From Buddleja alternifolia (taxonomy: Eukaryota > Streptophyta > Magnoliopsida > Lamiales > Scrophulariaceae): a DNA stretch of 64,000 nt. The stretch's first letter is position 1. The number at the start of each line of letters is the position of its first letter. Under the pieces are notes generated by a model. It was not told the DNA's origin, did no database searches, and was given only the letters and a program-made list of their open reading frames with translations. This document shows, piece after piece, positions 12,457 to 24,639 of the stretch. Location: NCBI GenBank assembly GCA_019426215.1, contig CM033405.1:3821001-3885000 (forward strand), read 5' to 3'. A program made the translations under genes and the position numbers.

Positions 12457-12652
12457 AGGCTTCCGAAATGGTCCGTTTAGAGCGTCAAAACTAGAGAGAG
12501 AAAATTACTAGTATAGACAAAAGTTTCATGATTTGACTGCTATAGTAACTTTTGTTCCCTCTGGAAACAAAACCAAACATTATCTCACCAAAAAAATACA
12601 CCCAAAAACCAACTTCCAAAATAAAATCAAACACAATCTCATCAAACAAGCA

Positions 12653-13353
12653 TGTGTCCCAAAATTGGGCATATAATTTTATCCATGTGAAAAGGCCCAA
12701 AAGCTATTATGAAGCCCAAGCCCAATGGAAAAGCCCATTTTAAGAGCAAGATCCGCATGTTATTTACAGGTCAGGTCGGGTACGATCCATAACCCGAACC
12801 AATTACCCTAAATGTTGACCGTAGGGTCGTGACATGTGGCACCATCTCTATGAACCATATGCTCCTATAGAATATCTCTATAAATACCCCCAAATGATAA
12901 CAAAGTGGTGAGGGAGAATCGACTCTCCAACAATCAAATATTTCTCTCTATCCATATGACCCTAGTGGTCTCTTTCGATAGAGCTACGACCTGCAGAGGT
13001 ACGACCTATAGAGCTACAACCTGTAGAGGTACGACCTATAGAGCTGCAACCTGTAGGGGTACGACTTATACTACGACCTGTAGAGGTACAACCTATAGAG
13101 CTACGACCTGTAGAAGTACGACTAGCTCCGAGCTTCGATCTAGATTCTAGGCAAACCCATTTATAAATTACGAGGTTCATGCTAGGACTCTTTACACAAA
13201 TTGAACTATGTTAGACTTGATCCTTTTAAGAGGTAGGTAGGCTGCTCTTTACGAAAGTACAGTCTATAATCTATTTAACACCGGGTCGGGTCCTACCCGA
13301 GCCTCGACTATTTTGTGTTGTGTTGTAGGTCCGACGAAATACGACCCAGATCA
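12653..13353 (+). repeat. 5' LTR of the array-bearing element
   Basis: The start is set by homology to the 3' copy at 16339, and the end by the primer-site-like sequence that follows. It contains TATAAATA at 12879-12886, a plausible promoter. At 12977-13122 it carries about five imperfect copies of a 30-bp unit (GAGCTACGACCTGTAGAGGT core). The right boundary is inferred, not proven. Confidence 0.6.
12977..13122 (+). repeat. 30-bp tandem repeat inside the LTR
   Basis: About five imperfect 30-bp units alternating CTACGACCTGTAGAG and GTACGACCTATAGAG. The short open frames across it on both strands are low-complexity artefacts (runs of ATTCRGTTYR-like residues) and are not listed as genes. Confidence 0.8.
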
Positions 13354-13410
13354 GTCGGTGCCGTCTGTGGGAACTTCTGCTTAGTCTCGCTGTACAATCA
13401 AACTCTAGCT

Positions 13411-13870
13411 ATGGAGGAGTCATGCAATCGCCAAAACAAAGGACTTCAAGGCGATGAAGCACATCGCACATTAAATCCCGATGTGGATCCACCTCCGGGC
13501 TATGAAAAGGGTGACGAATCCATCATAACAATGACAAACGAGCAATTCCAGCAAAAACTGCAAGAATATACTTAAAAAGCTCTATAATAGTATTTGGCTA
13601 ACCCTCCGGCTACGCCGCACATACAAATCAACCTCGACCCTATTACGCCCCGTAAGTTCTTTCATAAGCCCATTCCATCAACGGATAAGGCCAAGAAAGT
13701 TTGAGACATCGCGGCATCAGGGGAAGATCGAAAAAAACACTTCGAAGAGGAGAATGAAAGCCATACCCCTTCACTTCGTGAGGGCAAAAAAGGCAAAAAC
13801 ACAAAACTTGAAGAGGTGTGTGATCCACCCAATATGCCAAAGAAGGTCTTTTGACCTGTCTCAGATCTAC
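13411..13870 (+). pseudogene. gag-like remnant
   Basis: From ATG 13411 about 54 codons are open (MEESCNRQNKGLQGDEAHRT onward, charged and Pro-rich). Stops at about 13573 and 13586 follow, then further readable stretches (RKFFHKPIPSTDKAKKV and similar). Its place just after the primer-site-like sequence is where gag belongs. No capsid or CCHC motif is visible, so identification rests on position. It cannot encode a full protein. Confidence 0.4.
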
Positions 13871-13899
13871 AAACTCACAATGCTATGAGCGAAGAAGCT

Positions 13900-14335
13900 A
13901 CAAAGCTCAAAACGCTCATAACCTAAAGGCTACAGAGCTACAAGCTCAAAAGCTAAGAGTTACGAAGATACGAGATAAGAAGCTATAAGCTAAAAAAGCT
14001 AAAGCTCAAAATCTACAAGTTCAAAAGCCATGAGCTAAGAAGCTCTAAGCTCAAAAGCTACGAGGCTACGGGCGACGAACCCAAAAGCCAAGATCAAAAA
14101 AGCTATGAGCTACGAGGCTACGAGCCCAAAAGCTCAAAGTCACAAGATAAGAAGCTACCAGCTCAAAAGCTAAAAACCACTAGCTAAAAGCTACGAGGCA
14201 ACGAGCCCAAGAGCTCAAAAGCCAAAAGCTAAAAGCTACGAAGATACGAAGCTACGAGTCCAAGATCTCAAAGTCACAAGATCAAAAGGCTACAAGCGAA
14301 GAGCTATACGCCCAAAAGGCAAGATAAAAAAAAAT
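13900..14335 (+). repeat. Degenerate short tandem repeats (GCTACGAG / AGCTCAAAAG words)
   Basis: A mosaic of 8-12 bp words such as GCTACGAG, GCTCAAAAGC and AAGCTAAG, with no single fixed period. The words resemble the 30-bp repeat in the LTR, so they may have expanded from it. Confidence 0.7.
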
Positions 14336-14340
14336 GTGTT

Positions 14341-16080
14341 GCAATATGACAAATCATATCGCCACGGTCGTAAACGACCCTAAATAGAAAAATAAAAAAA
14401 TAAAAATAATGGTGGTATAAACATCATATCTCATAGGTCTAATTAGACCAAGGTCTTAAACGACCTCAAGAAAAGCGATCTAATAAAGATCATATCTCAT
14501 AGGTCCAATTAGACCAAGGTCATAAACGACCTTAATAAAAACGATCTAGTAAAGATTTCATCCCACAGGTCTAATTAGACCCTAAATCATAGAGATCATA
14601 TCTCATAGGTCTAATTAGAGGCCCAAGTTGCGCTATGAGAATTCATATCGCCAAGGTCTTAAACGACCTCACAAAAAACGATCTAGTAAAGATCATATCT
14701 TATAAGTCTAATTAGACCAAGGTCTTAAACGACCTCAATTAAAACGATCTAGTAAAGATCTCATCTCATAGGTCTAATTAGACCAAGGTCTTAAACGACC
14801 TTAATAAAAACGATCTAGTAAAGATCTCATCCCATAGGTCTAATTAGACCCTAAATCGTAGAGATCATATCTCATAAGTCTAATTAGAGCCCCAAGTTGC
14901 GCTATGAGAATTCATATCGCCAAGGTCTTAAATGACCTCAATAAAAACGATCTAGTAAAGATCATATCTCATAGGTCTCATTAGACCAAGGTCTTAAACG
15001 ACCTCAATAAAAATGATCTAGTAAAGATCATATCTCATAGATCTAATTAGACCAAGGTCTTAAACGACCTCAATAAAAACGATCTAGTAAAGATCATATC
15101 CCTTAGGTCTAATTAGACCCTAAATTGTAGAGATCATATCTCATAGGTCTAATTAGATCAAGGTCTTAAACGACCTCAATAAAAACGAGCTAGTAAAGAT
15201 CATATCTCACAGGTCTAATTAGACCAAGGTCTTAAACGACCCCAATAAAAACAATCTAGTAAAGATCATATCTCACAGGTCTAATTAGACAAAGGTCTTA
15301 AACGGCCTCAATAAAAATGATCTAGTAAAGATCATATCTCACAGGTCTAATTAGACCAAGGTCTTAAACGACCCCAATAAAAACGATGTAGTAAAGATCA
15401 TATCTCATAGGTCTAATTAAACCAAGGTCTTAAATGACCCTAATAAAAACGATCTAGTAAAGATCATATCTCATAGGTCTCATTAGACCAAAGTCTTAAA
15501 CGACCTCAATAAAAACGATCTAGTAAAGATCATATCTGATATGTCTAATTAGACTAAGGTCTTAAACGACCTCAATAAAAATGACCTAGTAAAGATCATA
15601 TCCCTTAGGTCTAACTAGACCCTAAATTGTAGAGATCATATCTCATAGGTCTAATTAGCACCCCAAGTTGCGCTATGAGAATTCATATCGCCAAGGTCTT
15701 AAACGACCTCAATCAAAACAATGTTACAAAGATCATACCCCAAAGGTCTAATTAGACACTAAATTGTAGAGATCGTATCTCATAGGTCTAATTAGACCCT
15801 CAAGTTACTCTATGAGAATTCATATTGCCAAGGTTTTAAACGACCTCAATAAAACGATCTTATAGAGATCATATCCCATAGGTCTAATTAGAGCCTAAAT
15901 TGTAGAGATCATATCTCATAGATCTAATTAGACCCCCAAGTTGCGCTATGAGAATTCATATCGCAAAGGTCTTAAACAACCTCAATAAAACGATCTTATA
16001 GAGATCATATCTCATAGGTCTAATTAGACCCTGAATTGCGATATGAGAATTTATATTGCCAAGGTCCTAAACGACTGTAA
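14341..16080 (+). repeat. 66-bp tandem array built of palindromes
   Basis: About 1.7 kb of units with a 66-bp spacing (for example AGACCAAGGTC recurs 66 bp apart near 14450 and 14516). Each unit joins a perfect 14-bp palindrome GGTCTAATTAGACC, a near-palindrome AGGTCTTAAACGACCT, and GATCTAGTAAAGATC. A variant block with TTGCGCTATGAGAATTC recurs irregularly (about 14635, 14895, 15665, 15800, 15940, 16035). There is no coding capacity. In TAT/Ogre-type retroelements such 3' arrays are known sources of plant satellites. Confidence 0.92.
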
Positions 16081-16322
16081 TAATTTCAAGGAAGATAGAA
16101 GTGACGTTTTGGAATTAAAAATAGTTATGCGTTAATGACCTGTCAGATATGCTACCCAGATCAATGACCCGCATTTGTTAAGAGAATAAAAGGCGCTACA
16201 TACCAGAAAATAAATTAATATTGCATTAATAGCACAAATAAACAGTTTATGGCGCATAGCATAAGACTTGCGACTACTTCGTTAGCTCTTACCTTGAATT
16301 ACATTACGAAGTTAGAACTTAC

Positions 16323-16412
16323 GAAGTGGGGGACTAGATGATATGCCAAAAATTGGGCATATAATTTTATCCATGTGAAAAGGCCCAAAAGCTATTATGA
16401 AGCCCACGCCCA
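16323..16412 (+). repeat. Polypurine tract and truncated 3' LTR
   Basis: Purine-rich GAAGTGGGGGACT is followed from 16339 by about 74 bp matching the start of the 5' LTR at 12653, after which similarity stops near CCCAATTGAAATC. The rest of the 3' LTR is missing. Confidence 0.7.
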
Positions 16413-18000
16413 ATTGAAATCTGGTTTGTGTAATTGGATTTCTAAGGTTTATGAGATTGGAGATTTCAATTTTAAGCATTTTTTTTAATTGATTTCAAGA
16501 TGTTAACTTCTATTTCTGCTTCTACAATTTAGATTTGTGTAATTCAATTTTGTTATTTTTTTTTTTTTGCTATCTCATAATTTTGGCTTTCAAGAAACAT
16601 ATATATATATATAAGTATATTGATCATTTTTCAATTAATTAATCAGGTGAAAGGTTCTCTGAGATACATAAGGCTCGAGTTTTTCTTTTCCAGACGTGCT
16701 CGACCTGCCATATTGATAACTTTTTATATATATTGTTCAATGAGTATAGAATTCAAATCTGCAAATTTGCAGATTTGAAGATTTGTGTAATTCAATTTTG
16801 TTATATAGTGTGTGCAGATTTGAAGAAAACCAGAAATAGGACCCAAATTCAAATAGAAACAACACTGTTCGACGGCGGCGGAGATTCGTCGGCAGTGAAG
16901 CTGTGGTGACGGGGATATATATATATCTGTATACATACTTATATATATATTATCAATATATATTTTTTAGATATCTTTTATAATTTAAAAATTTTAAAAA
17001 TATATATTTATTATAAAAATAAGATATTTATTATCAACCGTTTATCTCTATAAAGATCTACGATTGTAATAAATTGAATTTAATAAACTATAAGAAATTA
17101 ATCCTGACTGTTTCCAGATGAAAACAAATTGAATGAGATGGATTCAATTGACTGATCCAAGCCTCGTGATAATCTATATTTTGAGATTATCTTCCAACTT
17201 CCGCATTCAATACGCTATTTGGTGGTTCACGTCTTAAACTAAACGTCGATCAAATGTATTCGAATTTAAATAAAATGACAAAAATATTCAAGTCAAGGCA
17301 AAAACTATCTATCAAATACTTAAATCTGAAAACAGATAATTTAATACCTCCATGAGAATCTTTCAGTCAAACGCCTGTGAGTACAACTTCTGAAAAGATA
17401 GAATGTACGCTAAATTACTCCTAAATTTACACTGCACACTATTCCTTAAATTAAGACTAATTCTAAGAAAATATGAAAGAAATTTCAGAGTTGTGTTCTT
17501 TTTTCCGTCCTCCTCTTGTGTCCCTCTTTCCTCGTATATATTCTAGTCTGACGAGCCCACGTCCCCTGACTCCTGGAAGTGCTTGCAACTGCCCTTTCAA
17601 AATCCTTTGTTTTGGCGCGTACTCTTCATGGGTGGACTCTTCGTTCTTTTGGGGTTTCCTTCAATTGATTTCTCCGGCCCAGAACAATGCGTATATATAT
17701 ATATATATCTATATATAGCTTTGTCCTCTAATGGGATCCTTCATATCCGCTGTTATTGGGCCTTTTGGGCTTTGGAGCCCATTTATTATCTTTTTCTTTT
17801 GGTGTAAACAAGTACCCCCCCTAATACATGTGAATGTTTCGAATTCATATGTATTAAAAAGACACGTCCTCTCGTAAGAGACTTTTCATATTTTTGGCGC
17901 GTATGGAAATACATGCCTCTTAGTGAAAAACATCAGGGGCTTTCCATCTTCTTTCACTAATTAACGGGTATGCCTTTTCATGATCGGGTGTTTAAAATCC
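16413..18000. other. AT-rich non-coding DNA between elements
   Basis: No gene seen. The phrase GTGTAATTCAATTTTGTTAT occurs twice (about 16535 and 16786). A pyrimidine-rich segment at 17500-17790 and a run of eight C at about 17814-17821 may belong to the leader or LTR of the element carrying the following pseudogene, but no second copy was found. Confidence 0.4.
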
Positions 18001-18008
18001 TATAAATA
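18001..18008 (+). promoter_or_regulatory. TATA box of the plant-mobile-domain gene
   Basis: TATAAATA lies about 190 bp before the first in-frame ATG (18198) and is followed by a C/T-rich leader, a normal plant arrangement. Confidence 0.5.
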
Positions 18009-18197
18009 TCCGATGATTCTTTTCTTTGTTTTCATAAATCACAAAACAAAACCCCTTTATTTCGTCTTTCCCTCTCTTCATCTTCTTCGAGCGAATTCGT
18101 CTTCTTGCTTCGTCGTCTTTGAGCAGTAGTGGGTAGAATTTTCCTTCTTTCTTTCTCAATCATCACTTTTCGAGTATTCTCCCATTGTTCTGAGTCA

Positions 18198-20950
18198 ATG
18201 GCTGTTCCCCACCATACCGCCGCCCACAACCTAGGTTTCTTGGTCCCTCGAGCGGCCATTCTTGAATGCGAGGCTGCTAAAGACCTGTATGACACTATTA
18301 TGGCATCTCGAGACCACTATAGTGACATCAAGGTTGCATCTCTCGAAGAAACCCACGTAGTTCCTCGATGGGCCTCGAATCGTTGGGGTCAATTGCTCAA
18401 TCATCTGACTTTGTGCCCTCGATTAAAGTCATCGGCGTTCGAAAACGACGCTCCTAATGTCCCTAATTTTCTCGGGACTTGGTTCGATTTGGAAAGTGAA
18501 GATAACGATCCCTTATGTATGCGAGGGGTAGTCCCGAAACTGGCTTGGACCAATATGAGAAAGCCCATTAATGGTTGGATAGGTAACACTGACGCTTTTT
18601 CATGGTTCAATCGTCTTCAACAATTCCATTCGAAGTGGATAGCCAATCGAATCATGGGGCCAATCGAGCAGGTGACGACAGATGCCTTGGCATTTTTGTG
18701 GCATCCTTCGTACAACTACTTTATCTTGCCTCGAGGATTCCAAACGATAACTCTCGAGGATATGGCTTTAATCACTGGGTTATCTCCTCATGGCACCATA
18801 CTGCCTACTGGTGAAGCAATTAGTGGAGCTCGAGCACTTTTGGCGTCTTCTTCAGAGTAGCTTAAGCGTCATGGCAAGAGTGGAGGTGCCAACATTGCTT
18901 ATTCTACCCTGGTCAAACACTTTGCTGAGTGTGAAGACCCAGTTCCAGCCTTCGAGGAGGTATTGTTCCTGAATTTTGTCTTTTCTCGTTTATTCATGAA
19001 CTCTGGTTGTGTTGTGAACAAGACCTTCCTCCCTTTATCTGCCAATATTGCGGCGACTTTGGGGCTCATCGAATTAGCTCCTCTTGTATTGTCCCAATTT
19101 TACCGTATGATGTTCCATCTCTACCGGGACCCTTCGAATGCTAAAAGACTATCTGGTCCATTATGGCTGTTGTCTTGTTGGGCCTTTCTTTACTATCCCA
19201 AACTGTTAAACATCAGGACCCCTGCGTCCTTCGAAGGAGCATCTCGAACTTCTTCTATTTTTAAACCTGCCTCGAGTTGGGTCTGTTATGGAGAGGCTGC
19301 CATTAACTTATTAATCCCCCTCGAGAAGGCCTCGTACCTCTTGGCCTTGAATACCATGTACAACCCTCTCTATGTCTCGACTTGGTGCCCTTTTTTCGAG
19401 ACAAGGCATGACCAGGAGCCCACTCATTGGTCCCACACCGCTCTTCCAGTCTGGTTAAGAGCAATTGACTCTTTGCGGCATTCTGATGAAGATTTTCCTT
19501 ATTGGCGCTCCATTTTATCTTCTCGAGACTTATTATATGTAGACAACACTCCGGGTGTTGAGGTTTATAACCCCTAGGTAACCTTATGGCTTTTTCCTTT
19601 GAATGTATAATGCTTCTCGAATACACATTTTCCTCTTCTTGACCGGTTATCTATGTTTCTTGTAGCTATGCTCGAGATAATTTGGCATTAATCAGAGCTT
19701 CGCATTACCCTTTTTGGGAACGATGAACCTCCCGTGGTCGAAAAGATAATATTCTATCCCAAAGACCAAAAGGGATCGGGCAGAGACAATTATTCGAGGG
19801 ATGCCTGCTTGTCAAGTTCTTCCTATCCCCGTACCTGCTTTTTGTAGGATCCTTCGAATGGACCAGTGTTTTGCTGATTTCTGGAATCATGTCTTGCAAC
19901 CCAATTATTCCAGGCGAAACATTTGGAAGTTGGTCATCGATGCTGGAAGAATTTGTGCAGGTTCTACAAATGTAGCCGACCTCTCGAGGCTACTTTCTGT
20001 CGAGGTATGCCAGTACATGTCTTCTTTCCTTTTTTTCTTTTAATTCTTTCCCCTTTTTTCGAATGTTAACTTAGTTTTGCCCGTCTTGATAGGATGACAC
20101 TTATCTCATCCCTTTTGGATTAACATCTGGTTGGAGATTCGAAAGAGACGACCCTCTTATACAAGCACATGAAGGGTTATTCCAAGCCCTTCGAGAATCT
20201 GAAGCCATCACTCGAATTGAACCTAGTGCTAGGGTCAGACCCTCTACAAGTTCTTCCAAAACGGCAAAATCGAAAGCCAATCCTTCTACTACTTCGGCCC
20301 CTGTTACTCGAAAACGATGTCTCTTCTTATTCAAGAAACTCCTGCCTTGAGTTCTACAACTGAAATTCCCCAGGCATCTGTTGGAGATGAAAAGGAGGAG
20401 GTGGACCCCCAACCCTTTGTTCGAAGGAGCAATAAACGCCCACGTTTGGAAGAACCTTCCGAAACTTTTGGTAATTACCTTTATCTATTACCTCGCTTCC
20501 TATTTTCCTTTCGGTTTCAACATGCTTAGGAACTTTACTTTTATTCGCCATTTTCTTACGTTTATGTCCCTTGTATAGGCCCATCAATCGAGATTACTGC
20601 CCTCGAATCAGATACTCTTGAGCTTGATGTTGAGGATGCTTTCGAAATGGATCTTTATACAATCCCATCACCAACAGAAACTCCCTTTGAGCTTTCCTCC
20701 GAAACCCAGATTGCTCTTACTGAGGAGATTACCCCATCTAATGATGTTCCGCAAGGTATTTCTAACTTTCTTTTGAAAAATACTTCATTTTTATTTCGAT
20801 CTTTCGATTAGGCTATAATATGTATTTTCTTCGAATATGTTCACAGTAGTTTCTGCTGATGCCGCAACTACTTCTTTAGTCCCGGTGAACCCTGTTCAAA
20901 ATGCCGATGATATGGCAACCACTGCTGATCTTTTATTTTCGATTTCAGGT
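18198..20950 (+). pseudogene. Plant mobile domain (aminotransferase-like PMD) gene, broken, multi-exon
   Basis: The family occurs both as transposon-borne genes and as domesticated host genes (the MAIL/MAIN group). Exon 1 starts at ATG 18198 (MAVPHHTAAHNLGFL) and runs to about 19576. It includes PRWASNRWGQLL, WTNMRKPINGWIGNTDAFSW and LPRGFQTITLEDMALITGLS, but has an in-frame TAG at 18858-18860. The second region has frame breaks near 19680 and a TAA at 19747, then MPACQVLPIPVPAFCRI to a GT donor at 20005. Three more exons follow with good GT..AG borders (20093-20472 with a frame change near 20310; 20579-20755; 20847-20950) and encode an acidic Ser/Thr-rich tail. The gene is cut off at about 21012 by the duplicated Dof flank. 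Conserved introns point to spread as DNA, not as a processed copy. Confidence 0.8.
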
Positions 20951-21012
20951 ATCCTTTTTGCATTTTTGAGTATATTATGATCTTTCATCACCTCTTTAGA
21001 TAATACTTGTGA

Positions 21013-21582
21013 GTTGAAGTTTTGTTATTACTATAAGTGTATGCAAGTGTCCAAGTTCATCAAGTTTTTTTTTTTTTTTTCAAGTAGAGTATCACGCATA
21101 TATGCATCGAGTCTTGTTTGCATCGAACGCTTTTGATATTTCCACGTCAGTATAGAGAGTATATCGTTAACGACGTGACAGTTGTTTGGCAATTTGATGT
21201 TCAAGATGAAATGTGATAGTATAGAGATTATGTCATTATTGAGGTAACGGTCTTTTAACTATTTGATGTTCAAGACCCGTTTAATAGTGGAGCAGATTTG
21301 TATTAGGCCAGCCAATTGGACCACCCATATTTTCTAATGTTAGTTCCTTTTTGGAATATTTAAGAAAATTATGTCCTAATTCAAGCATCTATCCTTTGCC
21401 CGAATGATATATATTTCAAGTAGAGCAACTAGTTATAAACGAATTTTTGTTGCAATTTTCATGTGACCAGTAGTATTCATATAGCACATGTACTATTATT
21501 TTTATGACTGTCCGACATTGTGCTTTCTATTTTGTTATGGTAATTTTAGAAACATATCTCAATTCACTCCTTGTAACACACT
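21013..21582 (+). repeat. Dof 3'-flank segment, copy 2
   Basis: Same orientation as 5566-6106 and recognisably the same along its length, including the internal poly-T run. It interrupts the tail of the PMD pseudogene and has no Dof coding sequence attached. Confidence 0.85.
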
Positions 21583-23510
21583 ATTTTGCTCAAGTATTGA
21601 CATTACGTTGCTTTTATGGTTTCAAAAAATAAAATGAACAGTGAAATAGTGAATGTTCAATTTGGTTGATAGTTGAAGAATTAAAAAAAGCTTTTTGTAC
21701 AAGTATGATAATTTTAATAAAATGAATCTCATTGGCTAACATTTAGATCACAACAATGTCAAGTCAACATATATAATAGATGTCTCATTCGTGTAGCCTG
21801 TAGATTTGCCTACATTGAGGGCAATAATTACCCAAGGGCAATATTGTCGTTATTGATTTAATATCATTCTCGCCCAATAAGAACGGGTAATTACATATTA
21901 GACTGAATCCAATGGTTCGAGTGTGAAATCTGTCTCTCTCTCTCTTACACAAGTGTGTGTGGAGACCGCACACAATACATTTTACTGTATGAGAGATATA
22001 GATATTAGGACCATTGGTTTCGATCTAACATAGATTTTTCCAATAAGAACCATGTGTAGGTAAGAATTTTTCAAAAATGTTGTTTTTTCACTATAGGTTT
22101 TTTTTTTTCTTTTGAGGGGTATAGTGCAAAAATAAATATTTTTTAGGTGGTAAAGTGCTATTGCCCCTTTTTATTATGTAAAATTTAAAGAAGGTGAAAT
22201 TAATTTTTTATTATTTATAAAACAAATGGAAAAATTGAAGTATATTGTCCAAACAGAGTTGTTATCTAATTAATTGCTGCAGTTATTTGTAGGCTGCTAA
22301 AACTTGCAGACTTAAATACTTAAATTAGGGTCTGACTATCATTATAATTTATAAATTATAAACCGTTAGCCGTCTTCTGCAATTAATAATTTATGGCTAA
22401 ATATAAGCCTTCTCTCTCTATATTTTTTAGATCTCGTAGGTAGTGGGCAGAACCGACAACAATTAATTTAATTACAGCATTTAGAGAAAGAAATATTATA
22501 GAATATACAACGTTGGACACTTTCAAAATGTACACCATGTACCAATGAAGCATGTACAACATTTATCCAATATTGTATAATTTTGTCTTGCAATATTAAA
22601 ACATCTATATACCTCAATTAAAAAGTTTCAGATATTAATTTTATATGATTGGTGAATAATATTAGAGCAGTTATCATTATACTAGAGCAGAAGTTATTGA
22701 CATTTTTGCTCTTAATTCGATAATCAATTCTCAAGAGCATAGATAACATGGGATGGTTTGTTCTATGTCATTTCGATTCTAGCAAAGCTATTACACTAAA
22801 TACTATTGAATGCAGGAATAATATAGTAAAAATCACTTAAATCACTTGCATCCAAAGATGCTAAATGGGCCGGCTCCAAACCCAATCCATCTTAAAATTT
22901 CTCAATAACATATAGGTGTTAGATTAGAGAAAATTTTATAGGAAACTTGTATTATTGAGTAACATATTTATAGAGATATATGTACTTGATAAACAAGAAA
23001 CCCAAATTATAAATAAGAAAAAGATAAACATATGGAAATATTAAAAAATTTAAATTAACATAAATATTAGAAAAATATGAAAATATATTATATTATTTAA
23101 CAGTGAGGAACTGCTCTCACATTATCATTAGTCATTTTCTTTAATAGCACTTTCAGAATTATTATATCGATCATTCCAAAAAAATTAAATTTGAATTCGC
23201 CTCGACGTTGATATATGATGATGTGATAGTGATACGAACATTACATCATTTGATCAATAAGCTTTAATTGACCTGCTATTTTTTGACTTTATATCAATGG
23301 GCAGCTGATTAACTTCTGATAATTTTCAACTAATCACTTGACATTTAGTAAGTCAAATACTATTAATAGACTAAAATACATCAAAATCGAACTTTTAAAA
23401 TTTTCTTTTTGTGGACCAAAGGCATCAGTTTTACATATTTTTAACTTTTATCGCTTACTTTATAAGCGATAAAAGAATAGTTGCATAATTTGACTTTGTA
23501 ACGGGCAAGC
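21583..23510. other. AT-rich intergenic DNA, nothing recognised
   Basis: No gene or clear repeat ends. A short CT microsatellite lies at about 21930-21945. Short low-complexity open frames were not considered genes. Confidence 0.5.
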
Positions 23511-24199
23511 TATTAAAAATCAGCCCGGCTCAGCCGGTCAGACAGTCGGTCTGGCCATATAACTGCCAATTTAAGCCTTAGAACCGGTAGTGTCAAAAAA
23601 CCGGCCAAAACCAACCCGTGATCGGATTGTTGAACCATTTCAACTGGTACCGGTTCACAAAAATTGGGTGATTTTTTATAGGTGTATATAGTTGGTAAAA
23701 AATTCCTAAATTTTCTACTTAAACACTTATCAATTTCTGATTTGGGTGAGTTCCTTCTCTTCGGGTCTCAACATGACAAGCAACAATGCGAGCAAAAACA
23801 ATTTCTTTGTTAACTTCTCATTATAATCCAAAGAATCCTCGAAAAGCCCACAAATACTTCCCAACATAATTGTATGCTCTCAAACTATTTTTTATCCGTT
23901 AATGCTTTGCTGCATGTGGTTTTGGAATGAGTTCTTCGATGTGTAGTCTCCACTTATATTTTCTTAGGCAATGTTGTTTGTATGATTTGTGGATGTTTAA
24001 ATGCTAATGATTGATTTTTTGTTTTTATTTTTGTTGCATATTTATGTATTTTATTTATCTAATTTTAATATATTAATAATTATTTATATATATCATAGTT
24101 ATGACATCACCGATTTGACCATGATTGTACCACAACTTGACCATTGAACCTTAAGCCGGTAAACTTTCCGGTTCGATAACCGGGCTGGTTTTTAAAACA
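23511..24199. mobile_element. Candidate non-autonomous TIR element, about 690 bp
   Basis: The left end reads TATTAAAAATCAGCCCGGCT and the right end is the reverse complement of TGTTTTAAAAACCAGCCCGG, with further CCGGTT-rich subterminal words on both sides. The interior is AT-rich and non-coding. No target duplication was found, so the superfamily is open. Confidence 0.5.
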
Positions 24200-24639
24200 T
24201 TCGGGTCCATCTCAATTCCAAACCAATCTGAAAAAAGAAAAGAAAAAAGGGGGTTGTGGTCAATTTTCATTATCGCAATTTACATTCATACCCAAGTCCA
24301 AGTTGAAGTCTAATGCCGCCAGAAGTATCTCTGTGTTATTATCAAGAATTCTAATTCCATAATAATTTTATTTCTGCTCCCTTTTTATCTTTTTTTGAAT
24401 AACATTTGATTAATATTTAACAAACTCCACTTATAGATAAAATAATCGAAGGAGAAATAGACAAGAAAAATAGGCACAGAAATTCTTACTTGAATTTTTC
24501 AGAAAAAATATGTAAAAGCTTTTATATTCACATACAATGAAATAAGTAGTAAATCACATGGACATAAAGTGTGACCTTTTTTTTAATCTTTTCTAACTTT
24601 TCTTAAAGATAATAAAAAACAATTTATCAGTTATTTGTT

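Larger units (their letters stand above)
6107..12490 (-). mobile_element. L1-type LINE, decayed, nearly full length
   Basis: A non-LTR retrotransposon on the minus strand. In order it shows ORF1 (DUF4283-like RNA-binding region, CCHC knuckle), AP-type endonuclease, reverse transcriptase, a zf-RVT-like segment and a terminal RNase H, which is the usual layout of plant L1 elements. Many stops and frame breaks make it inactive. The endonuclease is split by a Tourist-like MITE at 9797-10306. No poly-A tail was seen at the left (3') end, which abuts the duplicated Dof flank at 6106, so that end may be truncated. Confidence 0.9.
12653..16412 (+). mobile_element. Degenerate non-autonomous LTR retroelement with tandem-array interior
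   Basis: The first about 75 bp of a 5' LTR (from 12653, GGGCATATAATTTTATCC) recur at 16339-16412, directly after a purine tract (GAAGTGGGGGACT, 16323-16335). This is the layout of internal end, polypurine tract and 3' LTR. After the 5' LTR comes CGGTGCCGTCTGTGGGAAC at 13356-13374, a primer-site-like sequence of the kind known in TAT-type Ty3/gypsy elements. Only a short broken gag-like frame remains; no pol was found. The interior is mostly tandem repeats. The 3' LTR is truncated. Confidence 0.7.

Noticed and set aside
12905..13180. Thr/Arg-rich and Ser/Gly-rich open frames on both strands
   Set aside because: Direct translation of the 30-bp tandem repeat in an LTR; not genes.
14341..16080. 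CRISPR array
   Set aside because: Repeats are contiguous 66-bp tandem units without unique spacers and the DNA is a plant nuclear retroelement.
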